NCBI GenBank assembly: GCA_016933955.1
Contig: JAFGTT010000028.1
Location: forward strand, 1 to 64,000
Length of the DNA stretch: 64,000 nt
Reading direction: 5' to 3'
From: Candidatus Zixiibacteriota bacterium
Lineage (GTDB): Bacteria; Zixibacteria; MSB-5A5; GN15; PGXB01
Both the position numbers and the translations under genes were made by a program. Positions 1-8,551 of the stretch are shown one piece after another. The stretch's first letter is position 1; each line of letters starts with the position of its first letter. A model generated the notes under the pieces. It was given only the letters and a program-made list of their open reading frames with translations. It was not told the DNA's origin and searched no databases.

Positions 1-2
1 CA

Positions 3-38
3 GCTGGGGCTTGACAACAACGGCCGCTTGATTACATT
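3..38 (+). CRISPR. Terminal repeat of a type II-C CRISPR array
   Basis: A 36-base segment starting GCTGGGGC and ending GATTACATT is matched in reverse complement by the anti-repeat of the tracrRNA at 4536-4571, which identifies it as a CRISPR repeat. Only this copy lies in the window; the rest of the array is off the left edge. Pairing requires the crRNA to be read on the plus strand, towards the cas genes, as in other II-C loci. A hairpin terminator follows, so this is the 3' (trailer) end of the array. Repetition itself cannot be seen here; the call rests on the match to the anti-repeat. Confidence 0.85.
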
Positions 39-41
39 TCT

Positions 42-78
42 ACTCCCTGTAAGCCATAATCTTGCAGGGAGTTTTATT
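42..78 (+). terminator. Intrinsic terminator of the CRISPR array
   Basis: A 12-base-pair stem (42-53 with 61-72, one G-T wobble) closes a 7-base loop and is followed by TTTTATT. It lies just 3' of the last repeat and before the end of cas2, so it ends plus-strand crRNA transcription before it runs antisense into the cas operon. The minus strand has no T-run after the stem. Confidence 0.8.
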
Positions 79-89
79 AATTACGAAAT

Positions 90-431
90 CTAAAAAAGCA
101 TTAATTGCTGGGGCGGTTTTTCGGTGGAGACACGCTTTTTGCCATGAAAAACCAGCATTTTGCCGAATTGATGCTCGGTTACGGCAAGAAATCTGATCTG
201 GCCGCCCGGGGGTAAGAGCGGTTTTAGTCTGCTGCTTATCGATTTGGATTTTTCTTCGCTACTGCAATATCGGGCATAAACCGAAAATTGAAGCATGGCA
301 AAGCCCTCTTTGAGCAAGGAAGTCCTGAAACGGCTGTATTCCCGGCGTGCTTTGCGTGTTGTTACCGGAAGATCAAAAAAGGTAAATAACCACATAGCCC
401 TGAAGGGAGATAAATTCCTTCTCTCAGTCAT
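90..431 (-). CDS. cas2: CRISPR-associated endonuclease Cas2 (type II)
   Basis: This 113-residue protein has the Cas2 ferredoxin-like pattern: the first strand reads MWLFTFFDLPV, with the conserved Asp, followed by an Arg-rich helix (RKARREYSRFR) and the LQFSVYAR strand. Length is normal for the family. Cas2 bridges two Cas1 dimers in the spacer-integration complex. It is last in the cas9-cas1-cas2 operon and its start overlaps the end of cas1 by 8 bases, implying translational coupling. The gene ends just before the array terminator. Confidence 0.93.
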   Translation of the reverse strand: MTERRNLSPFRAMWLFTFFDLPVTTRKARREYSRFRTSLLKEGFAMLQFSVYARYCSSEEKSKSISSRLKPLLPPGGQIRFLAVTEHQFGKMLVFHGKKRVSTEKPPQQLMLF

Positions 432-1347
432 AATTTATGGCCGGAATCATTAGTTTCCGGCAATTGCCCAAATAAACGGATGCCAGGGAAGAGGAATACC
501 TCGATATGGCATCGAATATATTCCGGGATTCTTTCCCTATTAACAAATTTGCGTTCATGATATTTTCCAAAAGCACCTTTTTCGCATCATTGTTCAAAGG
601 CGTGTCAGGTCCCCAAATATCTATTGCTCGCCAAACAGCCCGATCTGCAAGCGGCCTGAGGGGCTCCATCAGGTCATCGGCCAGACAAAAGGGATTATAG
701 CGGTTATGATGATGGACGCCAAGAGTGGGGTGCAATCCGGATGCACAAATAGCTCGACAGACAATACCTCGCATGATTGCATAGCCATAATTCAGTAGTC
801 TATTGATCCCGTCATTTGACCCCGGGATTCGCCGAAAGGAGTCCCCGAAAAGCGCGGGCCAATAGCGTCTTGAGGCCTGAGCCTCAAAATTGTTTGGATC
901 TCCAGATCGGACCTTTTTGGTCATTACAACCAGACCATGGTCATCACCTTTCAGGGATTTTAGCAACTCGCCCTGCGCGATGATCTTGGCTTTTATGATT
1001 TGCATCCAAATTCTTTTTTTTGTGGGGAGTTGAACTGCGGCCTGAGCGGCAAAGCGTTCGGCCTGAACTGAATTATCTGCCAGGGGCATTAAAAGACCAA
1101 CCGGCAAACGCTTTTCATTGCAGATAATAATGGTTCCTGATTCGGCGCATATTCCCGCAAGAACGGCCTGAGTGCAATTTATTACAGGATTGGACAGTAT
1201 TAAAACAGCCAAATCCTCAAGCGGAACGGAATGAGTCCGGTCCGGGTGTTTAATTATTAGCTGATCATATCGGACACTGAGGGCGGCCGGTTCCTCCGAA
1301 AGATCGATAATTCGTTTGTCCGTCATACCGGACAATATTATCGACAT
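424..1347 (-). CDS. cas1: CRISPR-associated endonuclease Cas1 (type II)
   Basis: This 307-residue protein is the integrase that inserts new spacers. The type II Cas1 core is clear: LLNYGYAIMRG, then GLHPTLGVHHHNRYNPFCLADDL followed by MEPLRPLADR, which carry the metal-binding His and acidic residues. It lies 31 bases downstream of cas9 and overlaps cas2. The first Met is used, although the eighth residue is also Met and neither start has a strong ribosome binding site. No cas4 or csn2 is present, which supports subtype II-C. Confidence 0.95.
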   Translation of the reverse strand: MSIILSGMTDKRIIDLSEEPAALSVRYDQLIIKHPDRTHSVPLEDLAVLILSNPVINCTQAVLAGICAESGTIIICNEKRLPVGLLMPLADNSVQAERFAAQAAVQLPTKKRIWMQIIKAKIIAQGELLKSLKGDDHGLVVMTKKVRSGDPNNFEAQASRRYWPALFGDSFRRIPGSNDGINRLLNYGYAIMRGIVCRAICASGLHPTLGVHHHNRYNPFCLADDLMEPLRPLADRAVWRAIDIWGPDTPLNNDAKKVLLENIMNANLLIGKESRNIFDAISRYSSSLASVYLGNCRKLMIPAINYD

Positions 1348-1378
1348 ATCGTCCGTTACACTTTAATCCTGCTGTCTA

Positions 1379-4300
1379 TTAATCATTTGCGTCTCTTATT
1401 TGACCAAGCGGTGTGATACATATTTTCCTGCAATTTTTCTTTCGCAATGGTTCTGGCAAAGCCGTGAATCCCTTTTTCCCGATATTCTTCAAGGGTCTGG
1501 CATCATTAATGGGAACAAATCGAATATTAGAAGTATCTTTTTCAATCGATCTGACAACATATAGTTTCTTTTTGCCATTGGGGGTATCCAATTCAATAAC
1601 CTCTCCATTAGATAGAGAGAATTTGAAGGCTCTATTATCACCGAATTCTCTTTGTATTATTGGTTGACCGTTTAGTTTTCGTTGATAGGCTTCCATCAGA
1701 GTCACCACGTGACCTTCCCATTTAACCCTGTCGCTTTTCGGGAATTTAATTTCAACGATTTCCATATGATGGTTTGATGCTGTTTGGACATACCTGATAC
1801 TATTCAAACCTCCGATAGGGGTAGTCTGTCGATTATCACGTATTCTGACTTTGTGAATCGGGATAATCCGTCCATCGCCTCCAGTTATAACAGGATGATT
1901 TTCCGGTGATGCAAAGGCCTTTTTGGGGTCATCGATATCGAGTTCCTGAAGTTTGCTCAGGACAGCATAACGGATTGTCGGATCAATGATATTTTCGATA
2001 TCCTTTATGGAGAGATTATCTACCCGGGTCCGGATATGGACATATGTTTTTCCATTGCTGTCTGTTCGCGGTTTTCCATAGAGAGTTTCTTTATGAAGCG
2101 GACCTCTGACTTTTTTTGATACACTGTGCGAAACAATGACATCCTTTATTTTGCCTTCTACTTCGGCAAAAAAACCATCCCATGGTTGAGGAACTGATTT
2201 GAACAGGCGATGTGTATAAGAAATCGATCGTTGAGAGGCCTGACTGAGAATCTTAATGGTGGCTTGGTCAGTCAATGCCACCGCAATGGCATCGACAGCG
2301 TGGTGGCGATGATCATCACGAGTTTTACCGGGGCCATCACTAAGGATTTTATTAAGTCCCCATTCGTTTCTAAGAAATGCTGTAATCTGACCGCTGGTTG
2401 CCATGACTCGACGTTTCCCGGAAGAATCAATACCATCGGAGTTGGTCCCGCCAAAGAGGAGACCAAGATACCTTTTAGCCCATTTGGAGGCCCAGCGCGT
2501 ATCATTGAGCTGGCGATTGGTAAACTCGCTTAAAAGGCCGTCAACTTCTTTGGGCGGCATTAAGAAACGACGCAATTTTATCCGTGCCATATCACCTTTA
2601 AAATTCTCGACTCGGCTAATTATATCATCCCATTTATCAATGTTATGATATGCCTCAAACGGCGTTCTTTTGTGTTTTGTATTCCGATTTTCCTCTGCCC
2701 AGCAGAGTGTTTTATTCACATAGGAATTATCAAGACAGCGATCAAAAGGGATGATATGTTCAATATCGAATTGAGGATGGTCACCGACAAGTGATGTAAT
2801 ACTTATTGCTCTTCCTGTATACGGACATTCCCAATTACATTCGCTTGCCAATTGGACCTTCAATATATCGGTTGCGGTTGGATTACTTATTGACGTTTCT
2901 TCCATTATTTTTTGAGCCGCGTTTTCTCTATCTCTTTCATTGAGTCGCATTTTCTTCCATTTATTCTGTCTTTGTGTGGCTGATTGGCGAAGATCGCGAG
3001 CCAATTCAATCCGAATATAATCCGGTTTGCCATATTCCCTGATAATAGCGTTTATGGTTTTTCGCAATTCAGTCAGCGATCGTTCGACAATGGGATTGCG
3101 AAGTTCCGGGAGGAAATCGGACTTGACGGGAGGTAGATTATTCATATCGAGGTCGATTCTCTCAAACCTTTCAGGATAACATTCTTTAATTGCCGATGGG
3201 AGAGGGAAATCTTCCATTAGGTATGGAAGGAGTCTTTTTAATGCCCGCTGAGAGAAATTACAGTAGCCACTTTCCAAGCGAATTTCAGCCGCATTTTGAG
3301 CCTCTTCTTCGGATAAGGCCCAAAATTCCATGAGCCTGTTTTTCAGGGTGGAATCTTTTTCGATACAACGGAAATCATCAACCAAAGCGACACGCCGATC
3401 CTCACTTAAACTCAGCCATTTATCCATTCCGATAATCTTGATAATACTGGCAACGGTGCGATTACCGGGGATTTTTTTCTCTCCGCCAAGTTCCAGGTTG
3501 AATTTGTCGAACTTATTTAGCCCAAGAAGCTTTCGGATTTTTGGAAATGTTTGATCCCCAGCGTATTCCAAAGCTTCAATCAGTAGTTTTCGTTCTTCTT
3601 TTGAAAGGGACCTATCGGTGAATTTTGATGATTCCTGTATGCGAAGATTGTTGATCGACTGAAGATACCTGAACCTCTGAGAAACAATCAATCCCCATGC
3701 CGCTCTTCTGCATCCTGTTTCCAACTCGCATTTGCCCACCAGGCCTTTCTGGCTTTTAAGCGGCCGCTGATAGAAAACGGCGTGATAAATCATCTTCTTT
3801 ATTTCGTCAGTAAGCAGTTCGGGATAGAACCTTTTCTGGCTCTCCCAGATAGCATGAAATTCTTCCATATACATTTTGCGAGAAGTATATCGAGTTCTGA
3901 TGCGGCTCTCTTTTGGATTTAATTTTGAGAAATATTCTCCCAAAGTCCGGCAGTCAGTTTTTTTGATTGAATCGGCCAATTCAGATATTTCACCCTTGAT
4001 TCCCTTTTCTTCGTCTTCCTGTTTAGGCGCTGATTTTCTATTGCTAAGGAACCCTCTCCGCTGGGCAAGATGGTAAAAAACACGTCCAATTTCGAACTTA
4101 TCCAATTTTTCTTCCAACGCTTTGGCTCTAATTAGATATGGCGAACCAAGTTGTAGATCCAACTCCGTAAATAAGAGCTGGCGTTGACCCGAGTCTTTAA
4201 TATTGCCATCGGGAAGCAATCCCGATTTTTGGAGAAGGAAGGCCAATTTTCTCAGGCGTCTCGATGTGCGTTCTGTCATCCGTCTCCTGGAACGGGCCTC

Positions 4301-4489
4301 GCGCCGCTCGAGATTTCGGGATTTACCTCGGCCATCCTGCTCGAGGCTGTCGAGACCGGCCTCAAAGACTCTGACCCCGACTCCAAGAATAGACGGATTG
4401 GATTTTGATTGATTAATCATGGCCCAGCCGACAGAATTGGACCCCAGATCAATCCCCAGGATCCTGAGCCCGGATGATTTGTTTTTCAT
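1379..4489 (-). CDS. cas9: CRISPR-associated endonuclease Cas9, subtype II-C
   Basis: This 1036-residue protein is the RNA-guided DNA nuclease; the size is typical of compact II-C enzymes. All catalytic parts are visible: RuvC-I with D14 (LGIDLGSNSVGW), an arginine-rich bridge helix at about 55-80, RuvC-II with E495 (IRIELARDL), an HNH domain with D575-I-E-H578 and a downstream ENRN, and RuvC-III with H730 and D733 (HHAVDA). The C-terminal 250 residues should hold the wedge and PAM-interacting domains. The ATG is preceded by AAGGAG, which overlaps the -35 box of the divergent tracrRNA promoter. Nothing suggests inactivation. Confidence 0.96.
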   Translation of the reverse strand: MKNKSSGLRILGIDLGSNSVGWAMINQSKSNPSILGVGVRVFEAGLDSLEQDGRGKSRNLERREARSRRRMTERTSRRLRKLAFLLQKSGLLPDGNIKDSGQRQLLFTELDLQLGSPYLIRAKALEEKLDKFEIGRVFYHLAQRRGFLSNRKSAPKQEDEEKGIKGEISELADSIKKTDCRTLGEYFSKLNPKESRIRTRYTSRKMYMEEFHAIWESQKRFYPELLTDEIKKMIYHAVFYQRPLKSQKGLVGKCELETGCRRAAWGLIVSQRFRYLQSINNLRIQESSKFTDRSLSKEERKLLIEALEYAGDQTFPKIRKLLGLNKFDKFNLELGGEKKIPGNRTVASIIKIIGMDKWLSLSEDRRVALVDDFRCIEKDSTLKNRLMEFWALSEEEAQNAAEIRLESGYCNFSQRALKRLLPYLMEDFPLPSAIKECYPERFERIDLDMNNLPPVKSDFLPELRNPIVERSLTELRKTINAIIREYGKPDYIRIELARDLRQSATQRQNKWKKMRLNERDRENAAQKIMEETSISNPTATDILKVQLASECNWECPYTGRAISITSLVGDHPQFDIEHIIPFDRCLDNSYVNKTLCWAEENRNTKHKRTPFEAYHNIDKWDDIISRVENFKGDMARIKLRRFLMPPKEVDGLLSEFTNRQLNDTRWASKWAKRYLGLLFGGTNSDGIDSSGKRRVMATSGQITAFLRNEWGLNKILSDGPGKTRDDHRHHAVDAIAVALTDQATIKILSQASQRSISYTHRLFKSVPQPWDGFFAEVEGKIKDVIVSHSVSKKVRGPLHKETLYGKPRTDSNGKTYVHIRTRVDNLSIKDIENIIDPTIRYAVLSKLQELDIDDPKKAFASPENHPVITGGDGRIIPIHKVRIRDNRQTTPIGGLNSIRYVQTASNHHMEIVEIKFPKSDRVKWEGHVVTLMEAYQRKLNGQPIIQREFGDNRAFKFSLSNGEVIELDTPNGKKKLYVVRSIEKDTSNIRFVPINDARPLKNIGKKGFTALPEPLRKKNCRKICITPLGQIRDAND

Positions 4490-4499
4490 TTAAAACTCC

Positions 4500-4528
4500 T
4501 TGACAAGTCTATCGACTTTGGATATATA
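4500..4528 (+). promoter_or_regulatory. Promoter of the tracrRNA
   Basis: A perfect TTGACA (4500-4505), a 17-base spacer and TATATA (4523-4528) predict a start near 4535, exactly where the anti-repeat begins. The -35 box overlaps the ribosome binding site of cas9 on the other strand, so tracrRNA and cas9 diverge from the same 50 bases. Confidence 0.85.
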
Positions 4529-4534
4529 TATTAT

Positions 4535-4640
4535 GAATGTAATCAAGCGGCGGTTGTCTGTCAACCCTCAGTAAGAGACAACTGTCTCGTAGGTTTTGGC
4601 TCTACGGAGCCGCCACGCCCGTCCAGAACGGGCGTTTTTT
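4535..4640 (+). ncRNA. tracrRNA of the type II-C CRISPR system
   Basis: The RNA starts with a 36-base anti-repeat (4536-4571). Its first 16 bases are the exact complement of the repeat; the rest pairs with about two mismatches, one bulged base and two G-U pairs. Three stem-loops follow: GAGACA/TGTCTC (4575-4588), GGCTC-TACG-GAGCC (4598-4611, a UNCG-type loop) and the terminator stem CGCCCGT/ACGGGCG (4616-4634) with six Ts. The promoter is just upstream. Length is about 105 nt, in the usual II-C range. It pairs with pre-crRNA, allows RNase III processing and loads Cas9. Confidence 0.92.
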
Positions 4641-4737
4641 ATAGGTCTCGGCCGTGTTCCAATCCGCCTAAGTAATTGATAAACGGTAGAGTATCGGGTG
4701 TGAGTGAAGAAATTATATTATGAATCCAATTATAGAA

Positions 4738-4767
4738 TTGACAATAACTTATGGGGGAGTCTATATT
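4738..4767 (+). promoter_or_regulatory. Sigma-70-type promoter of the kinase/regulator pair
   Basis: TTGACA (4738-4743), an 18-base spacer and TATATT (4762-4767) lie about 30 bases before the kinase start. It is independent of the tracrRNA transcript, which ends at 4640. Confidence 0.6.
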
Positions 4768-4795
4768 TATTTAAACTGATCTACCATTGAAACAT

Positions 4796-7084
4796 ATGAA
4801 TGAAATAATTACAAATAAAGAAATATTTTGTCCATTAAAAGTTGTCTTCCTTGTCCTGATAATATTGAATATTTTTCATACCGATCTTTATGCAATTGAC
4901 AAATTTAACATCGAATCTGATGTCGATACATCCTACTTGCCGTATTATATAGAATTGTCCGATCTCAATGACTGGGGAGCAAAATCGAAAATAATATATA
5001 ATCCAATTCATGTCTATAAACCGGCCATAAGCAGTACACAAAGTGGCTGTTATATCAGGGTGTCAAATCCTTCCCTTAATTATCCGAGACCAGCCACTTT
5101 TTCGATGGTAGATGCAAGGGAATCAATCAGACTGATTGACGATGATTCAATTGATTTAATAGTAAATGATTGGTCATTTTATAACGATTCAAATCTTGGA
5201 TTTGGCATTATTACTGGCGGGGGAACCCGGAATGACTCCGCCTTTGTGTTTAAAATAAATCCGGAAATTGAAGAACCGCCTGAACTATTATTTCTGCAGA
5301 GCGAAAGCGACCATAATGGTGATGGCTTTTGGGACGCTTCTTTGATTGTCCTGCTAATAGACGACTATGACTACGATGGGATTCATGAGATCTTTATTTA
5401 TATTGACCCGAAAGATGAAATGTTTACGCGCACGTTATATTGTATAGAACTTGAAAAATTTAAAATAGAATGGAAAATACCGGTTGCATTAATACTGGAT
5501 CATGGAAGATTATTTAGCTTAGAAGATTCGCTTAATCCGGGAATTATTATTCATGGTTATAATCCAAAGAATGACATAAACGATGACAATTTTAACGATC
5601 AGTATTCATATATTGCAATGATTAATGCCAAAGGCGAAATCATTTACTCGAAGATTGTAGCATTTGAACATTTTAGCTGTAGCTTGATACCTTCAGAACA
5701 AAAAGGAGTGTTCTATTTACCACATCAAGTTGAACTTGAAACAATTTCTGACACCTTGGAATATACTGACAACAAATATTATTTATCCAAGATAACAAAG
5801 CAGGGAGAAGTTCTAAAAACCATTTCTCTTTCGATGAAACCGAATAAAATATGGTTGATGCCCTATCGTGATGCCAGGAATAAAGCTCTATTTGTTCAGA
5901 ATAACGCTTTCACTGTATTTATATTTAATTCAGAATTAGAGCCAATAGCTGAGGCTCAAGCACCCAGGGTTATCACATATTTCGGCACAATCAGATTACC
6001 GTCAAGCGATGAAGATGCGCTGTTTTTCCGGGATGGAATTTATGATTTTAGTCTAAAGAAGTTATTACATTTATCACAGGGTTGCGCCAATTATTATGAA
6101 CCCCTGATTTATGATCGGCATAATAGTGTTACCGATATAGTTTTAGGCGGCGGGAATTGTTGGTGTATCGGTAGTATTAAGAAAAAACCTCTTTCGAAAA
6201 TACTATCAATCGTTTTTGTTAATAACAAAGATTATTTTCTGGTAATCATGACAGGGACAATTGTGGCTCTATATTTTGTTAATTTTTATAGGAGGAAAAC
6301 GAAATCCAATTTGATCCTGATAAAAAAGCAAAAAAATGAACTGGAAAAGATGCACCAGGAGCTGAAAGACGCTCAGCAAAAAATAATTGAACAGGAGAAA
6401 TATAAACAGGCAAAAGATATCGCAGGTGGATTTGCGCATGAAATAAGAAATGCTCTTTACCCGGTTGACATTATCATTGCCAAATTAAAAATGTCGGATG
6501 ATATCGGGAAAATCGAGGAAAATAAACTCCGGGAATATCTGAAAAGTATAGACATCTCTATTGGAAAGGCCGTTGATCTGACCGAGTTGATATCCCAGTA
6601 CACTAAGCTTGATTCCCAATATATTCCGGAAAGAGTTAATCTCGATGCTGTTATCAAGGAAGTAATAAATAGTAACAGGTCATTGATTGATAATTCCGGT
6701 ATATCTCTTGAATATGATAACACCCAGGAGTATGTTGTTATCAGTAATCATAAACAACTCGCAATTGTACTCAATAACCTGTTATTGAATTGCATTGATG
6801 CCCTTTCCAATAATTCTGAACCGGCAATTAATATTGGCATTGGTTCAGATTATGATTTTATCGAGTTGCATTTCAGGGACAATGGCATTGGGATAGAATC
6901 GGATAAGATTGACAGGATATTTGAGGCTTTTTATTCAACAAAACCGGATAAAGGCAAAGGCATAGGCCTTTCATTGAGTAAGAAGATTGTTGAAATGTAT
7001 GGCGGAATAATAATGGTGGAAAGCGGAAAGGATAAGGGGACAACTTTTGTAATTAGATTAAAAAGGCATAGTGATGAAGGTTAA
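4796..7084 (+). CDS. Membrane sensor histidine kinase with large periplasmic domain
   Basis: The protein has a signal or anchor helix at about 14-34 and a periplasmic domain of about 440 residues with a calcium-loop-like stretch (DHNGDGFWDA). One transmembrane helix at about 478-497 and a coiled coil (QKNELEKMHQELKDAQQK) follow, then a HisKA domain with phospho-accepting H548 (GGFAHEIRN) and a HATPase domain with the N, G1 and G2 boxes (LLLNCIDAL, DNGIGI, GKGIGLSLSKK). The start is the ATG at 4796; a TTG nine bases earlier is possible and neither has a clear ribosome binding site. The gene overlaps the regulator by about 11 bases, so they form one operon. The DNA is visibly AT-richer than most neighbours, which may mean transfer. 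The signal sensed is unknown. Confidence 0.85.
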   Translation: MNEIITNKEIFCPLKVVFLVLIILNIFHTDLYAIDKFNIESDVDTSYLPYYIELSDLNDWGAKSKIIYNPIHVYKPAISSTQSGCYIRVSNPSLNYPRPATFSMVDARESIRLIDDDSIDLIVNDWSFYNDSNLGFGIITGGGTRNDSAFVFKINPEIEEPPELLFLQSESDHNGDGFWDASLIVLLIDDYDYDGIHEIFIYIDPKDEMFTRTLYCIELEKFKIEWKIPVALILDHGRLFSLEDSLNPGIIIHGYNPKNDINDDNFNDQYSYIAMINAKGEIIYSKIVAFEHFSCSLIPSEQKGVFYLPHQVELETISDTLEYTDNKYYLSKITKQGEVLKTISLSMKPNKIWLMPYRDARNKALFVQNNAFTVFIFNSELEPIAEAQAPRVITYFGTIRLPSSDEDALFFRDGIYDFSLKKLLHLSQGCANYYEPLIYDRHNSVTDIVLGGGNCWCIGSIKKKPLSKILSIVFVNNKDYFLVIMTGTIVALYFVNFYRRKTKSNLILIKKQKNELEKMHQELKDAQQKIIEQEKYKQAKDIAGGFAHEIRNALYPVDIIIAKLKMSDDIGKIEENKLREYLKSIDISIGKAVDLTELISQYTKLDSQYIPERVNLDAVIKEVINSNRSLIDNSGISLEYDNTQEYVVISNHKQLAIVLNNLLLNCIDALSNNSEPAINIGIGSDYDFIELHFRDNGIGIESDKIDRIFEAFYSTKPDKGKGIGLSLSKKIVEMYGGIIMVESGKDKGTTFVIRLKRHSDEG

Positions 7085-8009
7085 AATATTGATTGTCGAC
7101 GATAATGAAGAGGGATTGAAATGGCTAAAAGAGTATTTTTGCGATGAATATCATGTTCTAATAGCTCGATCAGGTGATGAGGCCATAGAAATCGCCAAAG
7201 AAAATTTAGATATTGCTGTTGTTATTATGGATATTAAGATGCCCGGAATGGATGGGTTAGAGGCTGGCCGACATATTAGAGAAATACTTCCAAAGACTCG
7301 TTTGATTTTACATACCGGTTTTCCTGGAGAATATGACGAGGATGAAATCGATAGAAAAGAAAAGCCGTTTGATTATATTCAAAAGGGCAGATCGGCAACT
7401 GAGCTAAAGCGTTCAGTAAAAAATGCATCTGAATCATTTCAATCAGACAACAATAAAATAAATTTGCTTCTTCAGGCGGAGTCGTCTTTTAAAATTGTCG
7501 GTAGATCAAATGTAATGATGGCCGTCTTTGAATTCATCAATAAGTTTGGTCCAACAAATAATAATGTATTAATTACCGGAGAATCCGGAACTGGAAAAGA
7601 GCTGGTCGCCCAGGCAATACATAATCTAAGCAATAGGGGAAAATTGGTTATATATCAATGCAGTTCCAAGGATCGGGCTCAGGTTGAATCGGAACTATTT
7701 GGCCACAACAGGGATGCCTTCAGCAATGCCGGAGAAAGAACCGGATACTTTGAATATGCTGATGGTGGCACACTGTTTCTTGATGAAATCGGCGATCTGG
7801 ATTTGACCACACAGGCTAAAATTCTCCGTGTGGTTGAATATAAAACCTATATCAAAATAGGCGCCCCCATGGAACGGAAGGCCGACATTAGAATAATTTG
7901 TGCCACCAATAATAATTTGGAAAAAATGGTTGAAGAAAAATCTTTCCGATTTGATCTGTATCAAAGACTAAATGGATTAAGTGTTAATTTTGCCTCCTTT
8001 AAGAAATAG
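7071..8009 (+). CDS. NtrC-family response regulator, N-terminal part (frameshifted gene)
   Basis: This is the first two thirds of an NtrC-type regulator. Counted from the ATG at 7074, a receiver domain (1-120, phospho-accepting D53 in VIMDIKMPGMDG) is followed by an AAA+ domain with Walker A (GESGTGKE, 169-176) and Walker B (GGTLFLDEIGDL). Reading stops at 8009, but the expected LPPLR...KEDIP continues in another frame from about 7990. Removing one T from the TTTT run at 7988-7991 restores a normal protein of about 453 residues. The GAFTGA loop that contacts sigma-54 is degenerate here (DAFSNA, 214-219). The gene overlaps the kinase end. It may be a pseudogene, an assembly error, or a regulator that does not use sigma-54. 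Confidence 0.8.
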   Translation: MMKVKILIVDDNEEGLKWLKEYFCDEYHVLIARSGDEAIEIAKENLDIAVVIMDIKMPGMDGLEAGRHIREILPKTRLILHTGFPGEYDEDEIDRKEKPFDYIQKGRSATELKRSVKNASESFQSDNNKINLLLQAESSFKIVGRSNVMMAVFEFINKFGPTNNNVLITGESGTGKELVAQAIHNLSNRGKLVIYQCSSKDRAQVESELFGHNRDAFSNAGERTGYFEYADGGTLFLDEIGDLDLTTQAKILRVVEYKTYIKIGAPMERKADIRIICATNNNLEKMVEEKSFRFDLYQRLNGLSVNFASFKK

Positions 8010-8436
8010 AAAAGAGGACATTCCTTTTCTTATTCAAAAATTCAGTTCCGATTATACCAATGAAAATTGTATGTCAACACGGTTTTTCGATCAGACCGCG
8101 ATTAGCCGCTTAATAAAATATGATTGGCCTGGAAATGTAAGGGAATTAAAAAATAGAGTCAAAGAGCTTATAATTAACTCTGATTCCGAGTTAATTATAG
8201 GAAGCGATGTCGAGAAAATATTGGCCAATAAAGCCAACCTTGAAACAGACAACAAAAAACTGGCAGTCAGGATGAAAAGATATGAAAAGACCTGTATTAT
8301 TGAGGCTCTTCATGAGGCGAATTATAATATTGCCAGGGCGGCTGATATCCTATCAATAGAACGCTCCAATCTTCACAAGAAAATTAAATATCATGATATC
8401 GAAATATCATTATTAAAAAATAGCGACACTAATTGA
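7981..8436 (+). CDS. NtrC-family response regulator, C-terminal part (frameshifted gene)
   Basis: This frame continues the regulator: the end of the AAA+ domain (LPPLRNRKEDIPFL, then YDWPGNVRELKNR with the sensor-2 arginine) and a Fis-type helix-turn-helix (NIARAADILSIERSNLHKKI). It has no plausible start of its own; the GTG at 7981 lies inside the upstream frame. Both halves keep good family motifs on each side of the break, which favours a recent mutation or a sequencing error over old decay. Confidence 0.75.
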   Translation: MLILPPLRNRKEDIPFLIQKFSSDYTNENCMSTRFFDQTAISRLIKYDWPGNVRELKNRVKELIINSDSELIIGSDVEKILANKANLETDNKKLAVRMKRYEKTCIIEALHEANYNIARAADILSIERSNLHKKIKYHDIEISLLKNSDTN

Positions 8437-8476
8437 GTGTGTGTTTTATTTTCACTTTGATTTTATTTCAAAAGTG
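8426..8476. promoter_or_regulatory. Pair of inverted repeats, possible upstream activator sites
   Basis: ACACT-N5-AGTGT (8426-8440) and CACTTTGA-N7-TCAAAAGTG (8453-8476) share a CACT/AGTG core and their centres are about 31 bases apart, close to three helical turns. They lie 75-130 bases before the sigma-54 promoter, where enhancer-binding proteins usually bind. The function is inferred. Confidence 0.45.
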
Positions 8477-8551
8477 TCTTCTTTGCCACGCCTGAATTAG
8501 AATCCATTCGTAACATATTAATTTTCATTGAATTATGTCCGTCCCAAATTG

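Noticed and set aside
1-60. A second CRISPR repeat or spacer at the left edge
   Set aside because: Only one repeat fits in the window; the sequence after it is a terminator hairpin, not a spacer.
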